Shown: positions 1 through 9,019, counted from the stretch's first letter. The stretch is DNA of 44,250 nucleotides from MGBC102946 sp022793145 (GCA_947426265.1 CANEDJ010000008.1:1-44250), one strand, 5' to 3'. Numbers and translations: made by a program. Notes: a model not told the origin generated them from the letters alone.

Positions 1-120
1 CCATCTCCTTGAACTGGTCCATCTCCTTGAACTGGCCCATCTCCTTGAACTGGTCCATCTCCTTGAACTGGCCCATCTCCTTGAACTGGTCCATCTCCTT
101 GAACTGGCCCATCTCCTTCA
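1..120. repeat. 18-bp tandem repeat with 36-bp higher-order period
   Basis: Units of 18 bp (atctccttgaactggtcc and the variant ending gccc) run from the window edge to about 110. The T and C variants alternate strictly over six units, so the true period is 36 bp, three times. They encode Asp-Gly-Pro-Val-Gln-Gly on the minus strand, in frame with the surface protein. The array continues beyond the window. Confidence 0.95.
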
Positions 121-1607
121 GGTTGAAAACCGTCTCCTTCCGCTCCTGTTGAGCCTCCATTTTCAACACTACCAGAGCCGTTTCCACCTTCTCCTAAATG
201 ATCTCTATCTGGATCACTTGGATTTGTTGGCCCTGTTGGGTTTGTTGGTCCTGTTGGATTTGTTGGCCCTGTTGGGTTTGTTGGTCCTGTTGGGTTTGTT
301 GGTCCTGTTGGATTTGTTGGTCCTGTTGGATTTATTGGCCCTGTTGGATTTACTGGCCCTGTTGGGTTTGTTGGCCCTGTTGGGTTTGTTGGCCCTGTTG
401 GGTTTGTTGGTCCTGTTGGGTTTGTTGGTCCTGTTGGATTTGTTGGTCCTGTTGGATTTGTTGGCCCTGTTGGATTTATTGGCCCTGTTGGGTTTGTTGG
501 TCCTGTTGGATTTGTTGGTCCTGTTGGGTTTGTTGGTCCTGTTATTTCATTATTTTCTTCTTTATTTGCTTCTACCACTTTCTTATATTTACATCCATCA
601 TGTATACATGAATATTCAATTGACCCATCTTTGTTAGTAATTCCTTTAGTGCTTAATACATGCTTCTGCTTTGATTCATTTCCACAGTTTGAACATTCCA
701 TATATTCATATTTTTCATCATAATCGTATATTACTTTTTTACAATCATTCAAAACTACTATCTTTTGTACATTTCCACATCTGCTACATGTTTTTTCTGT
801 TTCTTTATAATGCTTATCATTTTTATCATATACAAATGTCGTATTTACATCTGAATAATTATGTGCCTGTATCTCTTTATCCCCACATGCACACATTCTT
901 TGCTCATAATAATCGTTTAAAGCTTTCCAATCTCCATAAACATGTTCATGTTTGGGATCTTCTTGCTCTCCTTTATTTTCATTATTGCTTCCAGTATTAT
1001 TTGAATTAGTATTTCCACCATTATTTGTATTATTATTTACTTCGTTGTTTGTATTGTTATTTGTATTATTATTTGCTCCATTGTTTGTATTATTATTTGT
1101 TCCATTGTTTGTTGATTCTGTTCCTTTGTTTTCACCATTTTTTTCTTCTTCAAGAATTTTTGCAATACAATTTTCTTCATGTTCTAATTCAGTACATCTG
1201 CAACCAAATATATCATCATCACAAAGACATTCCTGTTCTGTACATTCACAATCTTTTTTTATTATTGAATCAATTATAGGCAACTGCACACTAGGTATTT
1301 TTATTTGAGTGTCCTTATCTGATTGGTCTCCATCCATATCTTCATATCCTGGATTTTCTGGAAGATCAGAAGAATTATCGCCCTTCCCATTTAATAAATC
1401 ATTACAGCTTGGAATACTGATAAGAAGCGCTAAAGCTACTCCTACTGTAGTTATTGTTACTCCCTTCTTATGCTTACTAAACCACGCTATGATTCCTTTT
1501 TTCTTTTTTTCTTCCTCTTCTGTCACTTCTACGTGCTCAACTTGAGGTTCTACTATCTGACTTGAAAACTGATTTTTTTTCAATTTCATTTTTTTATTGT
1601 TTTTCAT
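1..1607 (-). CDS. Membrane-anchored repeat-rich surface protein (C-terminus off window)
   Basis: An open frame enters from the left edge and begins at ATG 1607, behind an AGGGGG ribosome site. Reading from the N-terminus it shows a basic cytoplasmic stretch, a hydrophobic segment near residues 45-65, a cysteine cluster, an Asn/Thr-rich linker (about 1010-1130), and a region with CxCG/CxxCG pairs spaced by His (about 600-960) that resembles small zinc-binding or Cys/His repeats. Then come 18 copies of a Gly-Pro-Thr-Asn-Pro-Thr hexapeptide and a tract of Asp-Gly-Pro-Val-Gln-Gly hexapeptides running off the edge. Only alternate triplets start with Gly, so it is not true collagen. I infer a type II-like membrane protein with a long stalk outside the cell; the function is unknown. 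The next gene (start 2298) lies upstream and ends in a terminator. Confidence 0.75.
   Translation of the reverse strand, partial: MKNNKKMKLKKNQFSSQIVEPQVEHVEVTEEEEKKKKGIIAWFSKHKKGVTITTVGVALALLISIPSCNDLLNGKGDNSSDLPENPGYEDMDGDQSDKDTQIKIPSVQLPIIDSIIKKDCECTEQECLCDDDIFGCRCTELEHEENCIAKILEEEKNGENKGTESTNNGTNNNTNNGANNNTNNNTNNEVNNNTNNGGNTNSNNTGSNNENKGEQEDPKHEHVYGDWKALNDYYEQRMCACGDKEIQAHNYSDVNTTFVYDKNDKHYKETEKTCSRCGNVQKIVVLNDCKKVIYDYDEKYEYMECSNCGNESKQKHVLSTKGITNKDGSIEYSCIHDGCKYKKVVEANKEENNEITGPTNPTGPTNPTGPTNPTGPINPTGPTNPTGPTNPTGPTNPTGPTNPTGPTNPTGPTNPTGPVNPTGPINPTGPTNPTGPTNPTGPTNPTGPTNPTGPTNPTGPTNPSDPDRDHLGEGGNGSGSVENGGSTGAEGDGFQPEGDGPVQGDGPVQGDGPVQGDGPVQGDGPVQGDGPVQGD
219..545. repeat. 18-bp tandem repeat, 18 copies, (GPTNPT)n coding
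   Basis: Eighteen 18-bp units of the form cctgttgg(g/a)tttgttgg(t/c) encode Gly-Pro-Thr-Asn-Pro-Thr on the minus strand. Two units read GPINPT and one GPVNPT. All units are whole codons, so copy number can change without a frameshift, which suggests a length-variable stalk. Confidence 0.95.
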
Positions 1608-1683
1608 CTTTTTTCCCCCTTCAACATAATTTCAGTTATTATTATACATAAAAAATTTTTTTTGTCAAATATGTCTATATTTA

Positions 1684-1712
1684 AAAAAGTCAACCTTTCT
1701 TTTTAGGCGACT
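1684..1712 (-). terminator. Rho-independent terminator after the 3-gene operon
   Basis: On the minus strand an imperfect hairpin (AGTCGCCT ... AGGTTGACT, one wobble and one bulge) overlaps the stop codon of the 1711 gene and is followed by TTTTTT. Confidence 0.6.
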
Positions 1713-2298
1713 AATTTAACGTCTGTTTTAATGAAGTATACACAGTCTGATTATGTTCTAATACTGAATATAAAATTTGATATTGATTTTCTAAAGATAT
1801 ATCAAATTCAATAAATAACCTTTGAATATCCTCTACCTCACTCAAATAGGTTCTATTATTTAAATCTTCTAATTTTTCCAATAATTGTTTAGATTTATCC
1901 TGTTCTAACGTTCCCTTGTCACGTTCTAGTATAGGAACTATCATATTTTTCTTTTCTTGCAGCAATCTTAAAAAACTCGCTATCAATTGTTTTTGGTCTT
2001 TTGTTATATCTATATGCACATGTTTATCACATATTCCTGCAACTAAATATCGTACCCCAGATACTCTATGAATAAGAGCCTTTTCTTTTTCATCTTTAAA
2101 CAACTGTTCTAAATCTTTAAGTTCATGTTCCTCTATTTCTAGCAAAGATTCCAGCTCATTTTCATTGATCTTACTAAGTAAGCTGTTCAATATTTCTACA
2201 ACAAAATAAAGATCCTCATGTTCTGCTTCTTTTTTTCCTAGAACTTTAATATGCTTATCTAATAAATTGATCAACTGTTTCTTTATTTCTTCTTTCAT
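1711..2298 (-). CDS. Hypothetical helical protein, third gene of operon
   Basis: I do not recognise this 195-residue protein. It is charged and predicted mostly helical, with Leu/Glu/Lys-rich stretches and no signal peptide or membrane segment, so it is probably cytoplasmic. ATG 2298 is chosen because AAAAGGAG lies 8 nt upstream; a longer frame to 2328 would overlap the previous gene and lacks such a site. It overlaps or abuts the 2313-2609 gene and is last in a three-gene unit that ends in a hairpin terminator. The central part holds a His-rich patch (KHVHID). No function is offered. Confidence 0.6.
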   Translation of the reverse strand: MKEEIKKQLINLLDKHIKVLGKKEAEHEDLYFVVEILNSLLSKINENELESLLEIEEHELKDLEQLFKDEKEKALIHRVSGVRYLVAGICDKHVHIDITKDQKQLIASFLRLLQEKKNMIVPILERDKGTLEQDKSKQLLEKLEDLNNRTYLSEVEDIQRLFIEFDISLENQYQILYSVLEHNQTVYTSLKQTLN

Positions 2299-2312
2299 TT
2301 TTATGGCTCCTT

Positions 2313-2609
2313 TTAATTTCCATAACATGATACATATTTTAACAATAAGTGATAAGTTGCATAATCTTCTTTTTTAAACTCTAAATATTCTAGTAATTGT
2401 TCTTCACTAAAATCTAAAAAATCTGCAACATCTCCTAACTGAATGTCTTTTTCTTCAATTGTTGTTAAAATTTCTTTTACCATATCTGTATATAAAGCAT
2501 GCAATTCTACTTCATATTCTTCTGCCCCACTATTTAACATTTCTTGGCATTCTTTTAAAACTTCTGTTCCTTGTTTCCTTTGTTGTAAACTCATAATAAA
2601 ATTTTTCAT
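2313..2609 (-). CDS. Hypothetical small acidic protein, second gene of operon
   Basis: A 98-residue, acidic, probably helical protein with no recognised domain. ATG 2609 is preceded by AGAGGTAGG, and the gene starts 3 nt after the stop of the 2613-4247 gene, so translation is probably coupled. The sequence ...GDVADFLDFSEEQLLEYLEF... looks like a short helix-turn-helix or adaptor-type bundle, but I see no diagnostic motif. It is part of the same unit as its two neighbours. Confidence 0.6.
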   Translation of the reverse strand: MKNFIMSLQQRKQGTEVLKECQEMLNSGAEEYEVELHALYTDMVKEILTTIEEKDIQLGDVADFLDFSEEQLLEYLEFKKEDYATYHLLLKYVSCYGN

Positions 2610-2612
2610 AAC

Positions 2613-4247
2613 CTACCTCTTTTCTGCCATATCTTGCATATCTAAGTATGCTGCTTCGCTTCCAAGTAACATTGTATTTCTAGTTCCGTGTTGATTCCAT
2701 CTTCGTTGCATTCCTTTTTCTTGTCTTTGGAATAAACAATGTCGCAATCTTAATTTGTCTTCTACCCAAGAAGAATATCCATTTTTTTCAGCCAAAAGTG
2801 CGATTACAATATATGTATTTTCTGCAAAAGGTTCAAAGAAAACATGCACACCTTGTTCACTCAATTCCATAATTCCTTGAACTGCACTTTGTTTTGCTTT
2901 CAAACGATAAGCTGGATCTCCAAATTGTTCTAATGTTTGAAGTAATCTCATTGCTATACCATATTGCGATTCATTTAACTGTTTTTTAAAATCTTTTTCA
3001 ATCAATGAATCTCCATCTTCAGTCTCCAAAAGTAACAATTGTATTTCTTCGCCTTCTACGATTTTTTCTTTTTTCTCTTCTTCTTTATTTTCATTTTTCT
3101 CTAAATAATTTGACATTGTTTTTAACAATTGTTGCGCTCTTCCTAATTCTTCTTTCAAAACACGAACTGTTTTTAAATCACTATCCTGCTCTTTTTCTTT
3201 AATATCTGCAATTTGTTCCTTTAACTCTTCGATCAAAGAATTCATGATTTCACTAAAGTTTGGCATATGACAATTAGGTAATGCACTATGAATTGCAGGA
3301 ATATCAGTTGGATCTATTTCTTCTAAAGCGTGTAAATAAAGTTCAATATAGCTCTCCTTTTCTTGGTCTTTAGAAACTTGATCAACATTATCACTAACTA
3401 TTTCCACTTCTTCTGTTTTATCTTCTTGTGGTTCCTCATCATAATTTTCTTCTACTTCTTCCTCTGGTTCATCAAGCATAATTTCTTCTACAGGGGTATA
3501 GCTTGGCTCGTCCCTATAAAATTGTTCAACTTCATTATCTTCTTCTATATCATCTGGTTCAATCATAGATACAACTGGCATTTCTTCTTCTGAAGTGATT
3601 GTTTCTATAGTAACTTCTTCCTCTGGTTCTTCAAATGAAATTTCTTCTACTTCTTTTCTCTTTGGTGTTTTTTGTGTCATTTTTTGCTTTAACAAATCTT
3701 GAATTGCTACATTATTATTTTCCAGTGCTTCTATTAAAAGAAGTATTTTTTCATCCAATGTTCTATCTGTTCTATCTGCCAAATCCAACAGTAAGCTACA
3801 ATCATCCATTGTAATATATCGATTTCTATTTGATTTTTCTAAAATTGTTCTGCAATCTTTTATTGCATTCTCTTTTACTTTTTTTCTCTTACGATAAACA
3901 TCCAAATAATGATCAGATATATCTTTAATTAAGGTCTCTAAATTTGGCCTTTCTATTTCAATTTGTGGCTTTACAACTTCTCCGTATTTTAAAAAGCCAT
4001 CATATACATATTTTATTCTAAATAATTCCTCTATTCTTACTTTTACTGACTCTGGGTAAACAAGTTCTAAAATTCTATGAACTTCTCCTCCATCTGCATA
4101 AAAGATTCGAAATGGATCATCATGCACCAACTCTAAAAACTTTTCAAATAATTTTTTATCCTTTTCATTCCATTTGGTCTCTGTTTGCTCTTGTGATAGC
4201 TTGTTTATCTGTTGCTGTAATATCTCTATTGTTTTATTTGCTGTCAT
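2613..4247 (-). CDS. Hypothetical large acidic protein, first gene of operon
   Basis: A 544-residue protein of unknown function starting at ATG 4247, with AGGTGAT 7 nt upstream. The N-terminal 200 residues are helical and charged. Residues about 205-300 are a very acidic Glu/Asp-rich low-complexity linker. The next 120 residues are coiled-coil-like, and the last 150 look like a compact domain (...GIAMRLLQTLEQFGDPAYRL...). There is no signal peptide or membrane segment. It heads a three-gene operon of unrecognised proteins, which suggests that the products work together, perhaps as a scaffold, but this is inference only. Confidence 0.65.
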   Translation of the reverse strand: MTANKTIEILQQQINKLSQEQTETKWNEKDKKLFEKFLELVHDDPFRIFYADGGEVHRILELVYPESVKVRIEELFRIKYVYDGFLKYGEVVKPQIEIERPNLETLIKDISDHYLDVYRKRKKVKENAIKDCRTILEKSNRNRYITMDDCSLLLDLADRTDRTLDEKILLLIEALENNNVAIQDLLKQKMTQKTPKRKEVEEISFEEPEEEVTIETITSEEEMPVVSMIEPDDIEEDNEVEQFYRDEPSYTPVEEIMLDEPEEEVEENYDEEPQEDKTEEVEIVSDNVDQVSKDQEKESYIELYLHALEEIDPTDIPAIHSALPNCHMPNFSEIMNSLIEELKEQIADIKEKEQDSDLKTVRVLKEELGRAQQLLKTMSNYLEKNENKEEEKKEKIVEGEEIQLLLLETEDGDSLIEKDFKKQLNESQYGIAMRLLQTLEQFGDPAYRLKAKQSAVQGIMELSEQGVHVFFEPFAENTYIVIALLAEKNGYSSWVEDKLRLRHCLFQRQEKGMQRRWNQHGTRNTMLLGSEAAYLDMQDMAEKR

Positions 4248-4350
4248 CTACAATCACCTACCATATATACATTTTAGCATATTTTTTTAAATGAAACAAT
4301 ATATAAAGAATGTAAGAATTGAAAAAAAAGTTGATTTTAATTAGAAAATA

Positions 4351-4383
4351 AAAAAAGAAAAGGTTAAAAAACCTTCCTTTCTT
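4351..4383 (-). terminator. Terminator of the CotD-like gene
   Basis: Just past the CotD-like stop, the minus strand forms AAGGTT/AACCTT with flanking AAGAA/TTCTT pairing and ends in a run of seven T. Confidence 0.7.
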
Positions 4384-4639
4384 AAAAACCAGAACAACCG
4401 CCACAATCAATATTGCATACTTGATTTTCTTCTGAACAAGTATATTGTGGTGTATAAGTGTGTTTATAGATATGCTTATTGATTACATGTGTATGGATTG
4501 GGCATACATGTGGAACTTCATGATAAAATTCTCTTTCAATACATTTATTAATAGCTGGTTCTACGATTTCACGATTACAACAATCCATACCATTTTGTGG
4601 CATCATCATATCTTGGCAACATCTTTTGTTAAACAACAT
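4382..4639 (-). CDS. CotD-family spore coat protein
   Basis: An 85-residue His/Cys/Tyr-rich protein. The central part has the CotD layout: a Cys pair near the N-terminus, then VPHVCPIHTHVINKHIYKH, which parallels the VPHIHPTHTTNVNHQ stretch of B. subtilis CotD, then a Cys-rich tail ending CGGCSGF. CotD is an inner spore-coat protein that is normally made in the mother cell under SigK with GerE. Here the start is ATG 4639, behind AAGGAGG. It is monocistronic, with terminators on both sides. The gene supports a spore-forming host and is of interest because sigK itself is interrupted in this window. Confidence 0.75.
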   Translation of the reverse strand: MLFNKRCCQDMMMPQNGMDCCNREIVEPAINKCIEREFYHEVPHVCPIHTHVINKHIYKHTYTPQYTCSEENQVCNIDCGGCSGF

Positions 4640-4673
4640 ATTTATTCCTCCTTACCTAGTTTATATTATGCAC

Positions 4674-4701
4674 AAAAAAAAAGAGTGAATATGATATATT
4701 C
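4674..4701 (-). terminator. Terminator of the ffh-DUF2207-like unit
   Basis: The minus strand forms GAATAT-ATC-ATATTC, followed shortly by a run of nine T (A-run 4674-4682 on the plus strand), just after the stop of the 4713 gene. Confidence 0.65.
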
Positions 4702-4712
4702 CTACCCTTTTC

Positions 4713-5798
4713 CTATTTTCGGTAAAATAATTTACTCACTCCAAGTAATGTCTTCTCTACTTCAGTTATTCCATTAATAAACTGTCTCTTTTCTTCATTC
4801 AACTCTTTTTTCAAAATATCAGATAACGAAATATTTAAACTCAATGCTTTTATATAATCCAATTTCATTTCTTCTATTGTAATCTCTTTATTTGAAAGTC
4901 GCTCTTTGATCTGAGCCTTTAAAGAATACAAATATCGAAACAATTCTTGTTGTTTTGGATTCGTAAAGTTTGTTATCCCAATTAAACATATTGTAAGAAA
5001 TAGTAATGGATTAAATAAGGTAAATAAAGTAATCATTCCATTACTTACTGCAAAAATGCTTGGAAGTAATGGATGTAAAAGATATGATAATAAATAGTAA
5101 ACAACCCAAACTAATAGCAATCGAATCCAAGACATTCTATTGTGATTTAAAAATAAACCAATCATTATTCCAAAAATAATATAGGATGCACATAAAAGCA
5201 AATTTTCTATTTGAAAACTTGGAAACATCAGAATATAGTAAAGCAAAATTGTAATTATAATAAACCTAATATTTTTCCTTTTTTCTAACAAACCATATTC
5301 TTCCCTAATTCTATTTTTCAGTTTAGCAAAAGCTTCTGGTATCACTTTATTAAAACGCAAACTCATTTGAAATTTTCCTTTTAATTTTCTTATTGGAATT
5401 TCTTTTTTCTCTTTGCTATTTTCTAACAAAAATGGATTTAAAAATTTCACTATTTCTTCTTCAAATTCTTCTAAATCATAATTAGAAAGTTCGAACATAT
5501 CTTCCTTATTCCATTTTAACATGTATCCATTATATTCATCTTTATAAATTTTATAAAAATCTTTTTCGACAAGTCCTAATAAAATAAACCAAAAAGTCCT
5601 ATCTGTAAAGTGGCCATTTTCAAAATAATGTAATACGACAGGAGATATATGAGTAAATAAAACATCTTTAAAATCAGACATTTTTTTACTTTCTCTTCTT
5701 TTTTTCAATACAAGAATTATCATAAATATTAAGAAAAGATGAGCCAAAATAATTTGGATCATTTTAATTTCTTCACTTTCAAAAACAAGTTCTATCAT
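4713..5798 (-). CDS. DUF2207-like membrane protein
   Basis: A 361-residue protein. An N-terminal hydrophobic segment (about residues 15-31) is followed by a soluble region with ISPVVLHYFENGHFTDRTFWFILLGLVEKDFYKI, which resembles the C-terminal domain of DUF2207/YciQ-type membrane proteins. A cluster of hydrophobic segments at about 180-275 and a helical C-terminal tail follow. The start at 5798 is supported by AAGGAG five nt upstream; that site overlaps the ffh stop (TTTTAAGGAG), so the gene is translationally coupled to ffh. The usual N-terminal extracellular domain of DUF2207 is missing. The biochemical role is unknown, and its place behind ffh may be only transcriptional convenience. Confidence 0.5.
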   Translation of the reverse strand: MIELVFESEEIKMIQIILAHLFLIFMIILVLKKRRESKKMSDFKDVLFTHISPVVLHYFENGHFTDRTFWFILLGLVEKDFYKIYKDEYNGYMLKWNKEDMFELSNYDLEEFEEEIVKFLNPFLLENSKEKKEIPIRKLKGKFQMSLRFNKVIPEAFAKLKNRIREEYGLLEKRKNIRFIIITILLYYILMFPSFQIENLLLCASYIIFGIMIGLFLNHNRMSWIRLLLVWVVYYLLSYLLHPLLPSIFAVSNGMITLFTLFNPLLFLTICLIGITNFTNPKQQELFRYLYSLKAQIKERLSNKEITIEEMKLDYIKALSLNISLSDILKKELNEEKRQFINGITEVEKTLLGVSKLFYRK

Positions 5799-5807
5799 TT
5801 TTACTCC

Positions 5808-7115
5808 TTAAAATGGCATTTTTAGTTTTCCACTTTTCATCTGTTTCATCATCAATTTCATTTGGTCAAACTGTTTTAATAAACGATTAACTTCTTCCAC
5901 AGTTCTGCCACTACCTTTCGCAATTCTCTGTTTTCTGCTCGCTTTTAATATTTCAGGATTTCTTCTTTCCTTGGGTGTCATTGATAAAATGATTGCCTCT
6001 ATATGCGCAATTTCTTTTGGGTCAATGTGAACATCTTTTGGAATTGCTTTTGACATTCCTGGAATCATTTTAATAATATTTTCAAGTGGACCTAGTTTTT
6101 TAATTTGCTTAAAAGTCGTTAAAAAATCTTCTAAATCAAATTTCCCACTTTCCATTTTTTTAGCAGTCTTCATAGCTTCATCTTGGTCTATTACAGATTC
6201 TGCCTTTTCTATCATAGACATTAAATCTCCCATGCCTAAAATACGAGTTGCCATACGGTCTGGATAAAATTCTTCTAGTCCATCCATTTTCTCACTTACA
6301 CCAATAAATTTAATAGGAACATGTGTTAAATGTCTTACTGATAAGGCAGCTCCACCTCTTGTATCTCCATCTAGTTTTGTAAGAATTGCACCAGTTAAGT
6401 TAAGTTCACTATGAAATCCTTCTATTACATGAATTGCATCCTGTCCAGTCATACTATCAATTACAAGTAAAATTTCTTCTGGACGGATGTTGCTCTCAAT
6501 ATTTTTTAATTCTTGCATCAATGGTTCATCAATATGAAGTCTTCCTGCTGTATCGATTAAAACATAATCAAATCCATTTTGCTTTGCATATTCTATAGCA
6601 TTCTTAGATATTTGGACAGGGTCACCTTTTCCTTCTGTATATACTTCGATAGAAAGTTCACGTCCCAATTGTTTTAATTGATCGATGGCTGCTGGACGAT
6701 AAACATCACACGCTACCAATAATGGTTTTCTATGATATTTTTTACGTAACAATAAGCCCAATTTCCCAATTGTTGTTGTTTTTCCACTTCCTTGTAAACC
6801 AACTAACATTAAAGTGGCTGGATGTCCTTTTAGATTTAAATCTTCTTTATCTCCACCTAGTAAAGCAACAAGTTCATCTTTTACAATTTTGACAAACACT
6901 TCTCCTGGTTTTAAACTTTTTGCGACTTCTTCTCCAAGAGCCTTTTCTTTGACATTATGAATAAACTCTTTTACTACCTGATAGTTAACATCTGCTTCTA
7001 ATAAAGCGAGTCTTATCTCTCTTGTAATTTCACTAATATTATCTTCTGTTATTTTTCCATAGCCTTTCATTTTATTAATGGCATTTTGTAATCTATCTCC
7101 TAAGTTTTCAAACAT
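5808..7115 (-). CDS. ffh: Signal recognition particle GTPase Ffh
   Basis: Ffh/SRP54 binds SRP RNA and signal peptides and pairs with FtsY to deliver nascent membrane proteins. The product has about 435 residues, close to the family norm. It shows the N domain, the G1 motif GLQGSGKTT (about 106-114), DTAGRL (about 187), TKLDGD (about 247), and a methionine-rich M domain ending MKLMMKQMKSGKLKMPF. ATG 7115 is chosen over an upstream in-frame GTG (7124) because AGGTG lies at proper spacing. It follows herA but is separated from it by a terminator, so it probably has its own promoter. The downstream DUF2207-like gene is coupled to it. Confidence 0.97.
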   Translation of the reverse strand: MFENLGDRLQNAINKMKGYGKITEDNISEITREIRLALLEADVNYQVVKEFIHNVKEKALGEEVAKSLKPGEVFVKIVKDELVALLGGDKEDLNLKGHPATLMLVGLQGSGKTTTIGKLGLLLRKKYHRKPLLVACDVYRPAAIDQLKQLGRELSIEVYTEGKGDPVQISKNAIEYAKQNGFDYVLIDTAGRLHIDEPLMQELKNIESNIRPEEILLVIDSMTGQDAIHVIEGFHSELNLTGAILTKLDGDTRGGAALSVRHLTHVPIKFIGVSEKMDGLEEFYPDRMATRILGMGDLMSMIEKAESVIDQDEAMKTAKKMESGKFDLEDFLTTFKQIKKLGPLENIIKMIPGMSKAIPKDVHIDPKEIAHIEAIILSMTPKERRNPEILKASRKQRIAKGSGRTVEEVNRLLKQFDQMKLMMKQMKSGKLKMPF

Positions 7116-7177
7116 GTGTATCACCTATTTCAATTATATAATAAGAAAAAGAAAAAAGCTATCTTTTATTTTTAAAG

Positions 7178-7203
7178 AAAAAAGTCCAAACTTTTTTGGA
7201 CCC
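7178..7203 (-). terminator. Terminator between herA and ffh
   Basis: On the minus strand GTCCAAA and TTTGGAC form a 7-bp stem with a short loop, followed by TTTTTTC. It lies between the herA stop and the ffh start and would separate the two transcripts, at least in part. Confidence 0.7.
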
Positions 7204-7240
7204 TTTTTCTATATTAATATAAAGAATACTTCTTAAACGA

Positions 7241-9010
7241 CTATCCATTTGGATTACTTACTTGCCATACATTTGAGACATTACAACTACTACTAGACGG
7301 CTCTGGAGAAGGCATTTGCATTTTTATAATCATTGGAACTTTAAACGCTTTTCCAAATGCAACACAAGTACCTGGTTGTAAACTCTTTTGCTTTTCAATA
7401 ATATCTGCACTGATATTTGGAAGCATCTTTTTAATATAATCCAAATCTCTTGGATGAGTCATCTTAAATATGATAAAGTTACTACATTGTGAAATAACTG
7501 TTTCAGATATTTCCACAGGTCTTTGAGAAATTAAATTGAATATTAATCCATACTTTCTTCCTTCTTTGGCAACACGTTCAAAGATATTATAACCAAGTAA
7601 GAATTTATCTGTATCATTTTGTACATAACGATGTGATTCTTCTAAGAAAATATGGAATGGAATTGATGCTCTATTTTTTAATCGTTTGGTAAAGTCAAAT
7701 AGCATTTTTGTATAGATTTTAGTCACAACTTTTGCAAAACTATCATCTACATCTTCTAAGTTAAAATTAATGATTTGAGCTTTTCTTCCATCTGCTGTGG
7801 AAACCAAACTTGCAATATAGTTTTCCACAGTAATATAATTTGGATAATTAAAATATCGTGCATTTTCTCCAATCGCTAATGAATGTAAGCGAACTTTTAA
7901 AGTAATTGCCTCTCCTGATGTCTTTTCATTTCTAAGCAACCCTTCTGAAATCAAGGTAAACTCCAACGCTTTTTCTAAATCATTCAAGGTATAAAAATGA
8001 TCTCTTTTTACTTCTAAAGTTTCTAGATCATCTTTGATAAAGCTAGATACATAATCTGTCATTAAATTACTTTCAGGAAAATTGCCTGCTGTATCAATCA
8101 CAAAACATTCTCTAAATTTACGAGTATATCCAACTCCTTGTACAGGGGCTTCTAAATTAAATTGTTCCGTTCTACAAGTCGCTAAAATAGCAAAAACATC
8201 ATTTCGTTTACTTGCTGAAGTTTGATTTGTATAAAGAATTGTCATAATTGCTTTTGCTATCAAATGATTTTTATAACTATTAGCAACACTCTCATCACTA
8301 GAAAAAATAGCTACCATTTTAAGCATTCTTTCAATAATTGGGATTTGTGAATGAGTTTCTGCTCCTAGTAATAACGCCATATCATCAACATCTAATAACC
8401 AAAGTGGAATACGAAGTTGTAAGCTTGGGTCATTTGTATGATTGGTTGTATAAAATTTAAAATTATAATTTGGATTTAATGTCCCAATTGTTCCAAATGC
8501 ATTATGGTATTCTCCATACGCATCAAAGATAAAAAAGTTTGATTTGTATGGTAAAAAGCTTGGATTATTGAATACATTTTGAAGGAGTCGTGCTACACCA
8601 CACGATTTTCCGCTTCCTGTATTTCCAAATATTGCCATATGATTACTAAATAAATCATTGATATTTACATAAATTGGATATTCATCATACAAAGGACTTA
8701 CTCCAAGTAACATACTTCCCTCTTTTGGCGCTCCAACAATTAGGCCTAGTTCTTCTTTGGTAATTACTCTAATCTTTGCTGACAAAGTTGGTTTTCTAAT
8801 AACGCCTCCAACAAAATGGTTGTCTACAATTTCTCCTAAAAATCCAACTTTAATTAATTTTTCACTAATATCTTCTACTTCTCCTAAGATTTTCTTTTTT
8901 TCATCTTCAAATACAACATGCATATTCATAAGATTTGTTGCGACTGGTGTTCCTTCTGGTATTTCAATATGCGCAACATTATCACTAATATAAACGATTC
9001 TTCCAAACAT
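7241..9010 (-). CDS. HerA-type hexameric DNA-translocating ATPase
   Basis: A 589-residue FtsK-HerA superfamily ATPase. Residues 1-110 form a beta-rich HAS-barrel-like domain. Walker A GNTGSGKS is at 129-136 and Walker B FHIFLEES near 450, followed by a sensor-like SQRP segment. The family pumps DNA, classically with the nuclease NurA in archaea or with SIR2-type partners in bacterial phage defence. Neither partner is present here. The gene begins 10 nt after ylxM stops, so it probably belongs to the ftsY-ylxM unit. The C-terminus carries a Ser/Pro-rich tail (PSPEPSSSSC) of unknown use. The identity as HerA-like is firm; the role is not. Confidence 0.85.
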   Translation of the reverse strand: MFGRIVYISDNVAHIEIPEGTPVATNLMNMHVVFEDEKKKILGEVEDISEKLIKVGFLGEIVDNHFVGGVIRKPTLSAKIRVITKEELGLIVGAPKEGSMLLGVSPLYDEYPIYVNINDLFSNHMAIFGNTGSGKSCGVARLLQNVFNNPSFLPYKSNFFIFDAYGEYHNAFGTIGTLNPNYNFKFYTTNHTNDPSLQLRIPLWLLDVDDMALLLGAETHSQIPIIERMLKMVAIFSSDESVANSYKNHLIAKAIMTILYTNQTSASKRNDVFAILATCRTEQFNLEAPVQGVGYTRKFRECFVIDTAGNFPESNLMTDYVSSFIKDDLETLEVKRDHFYTLNDLEKALEFTLISEGLLRNEKTSGEAITLKVRLHSLAIGENARYFNYPNYITVENYIASLVSTADGRKAQIINFNLEDVDDSFAKVVTKIYTKMLFDFTKRLKNRASIPFHIFLEESHRYVQNDTDKFLLGYNIFERVAKEGRKYGLIFNLISQRPVEISETVISQCSNFIIFKMTHPRDLDYIKKMLPNISADIIEKQKSLQPGTCVAFGKAFKVPMIIKMQMPSPEPSSSSCNVSNVWQVSNPNG

Positions 9011-9019
9011 TTTATCACC

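Noticed and set aside
1..545. CRISPR array from regularly spaced repeats
   Set aside because: The repeats are direct 18-bp units with no unique spacers, and they translate in frame to Pro/Gly hexapeptides.
149..637. Leu-rich or Cys/Trp-rich proteins on the plus strand over the repeats
   Set aside because: They are mirror frames of the minus-strand GPTNPT repeat coding region, with no ribosome site and implausible composition.
7241..9010. Sir2-HerA or HerA-DUF anti-phage defence system
   Set aside because: No SIR2, NurA or nuclease gene is adjacent; the neighbours are SRP genes.
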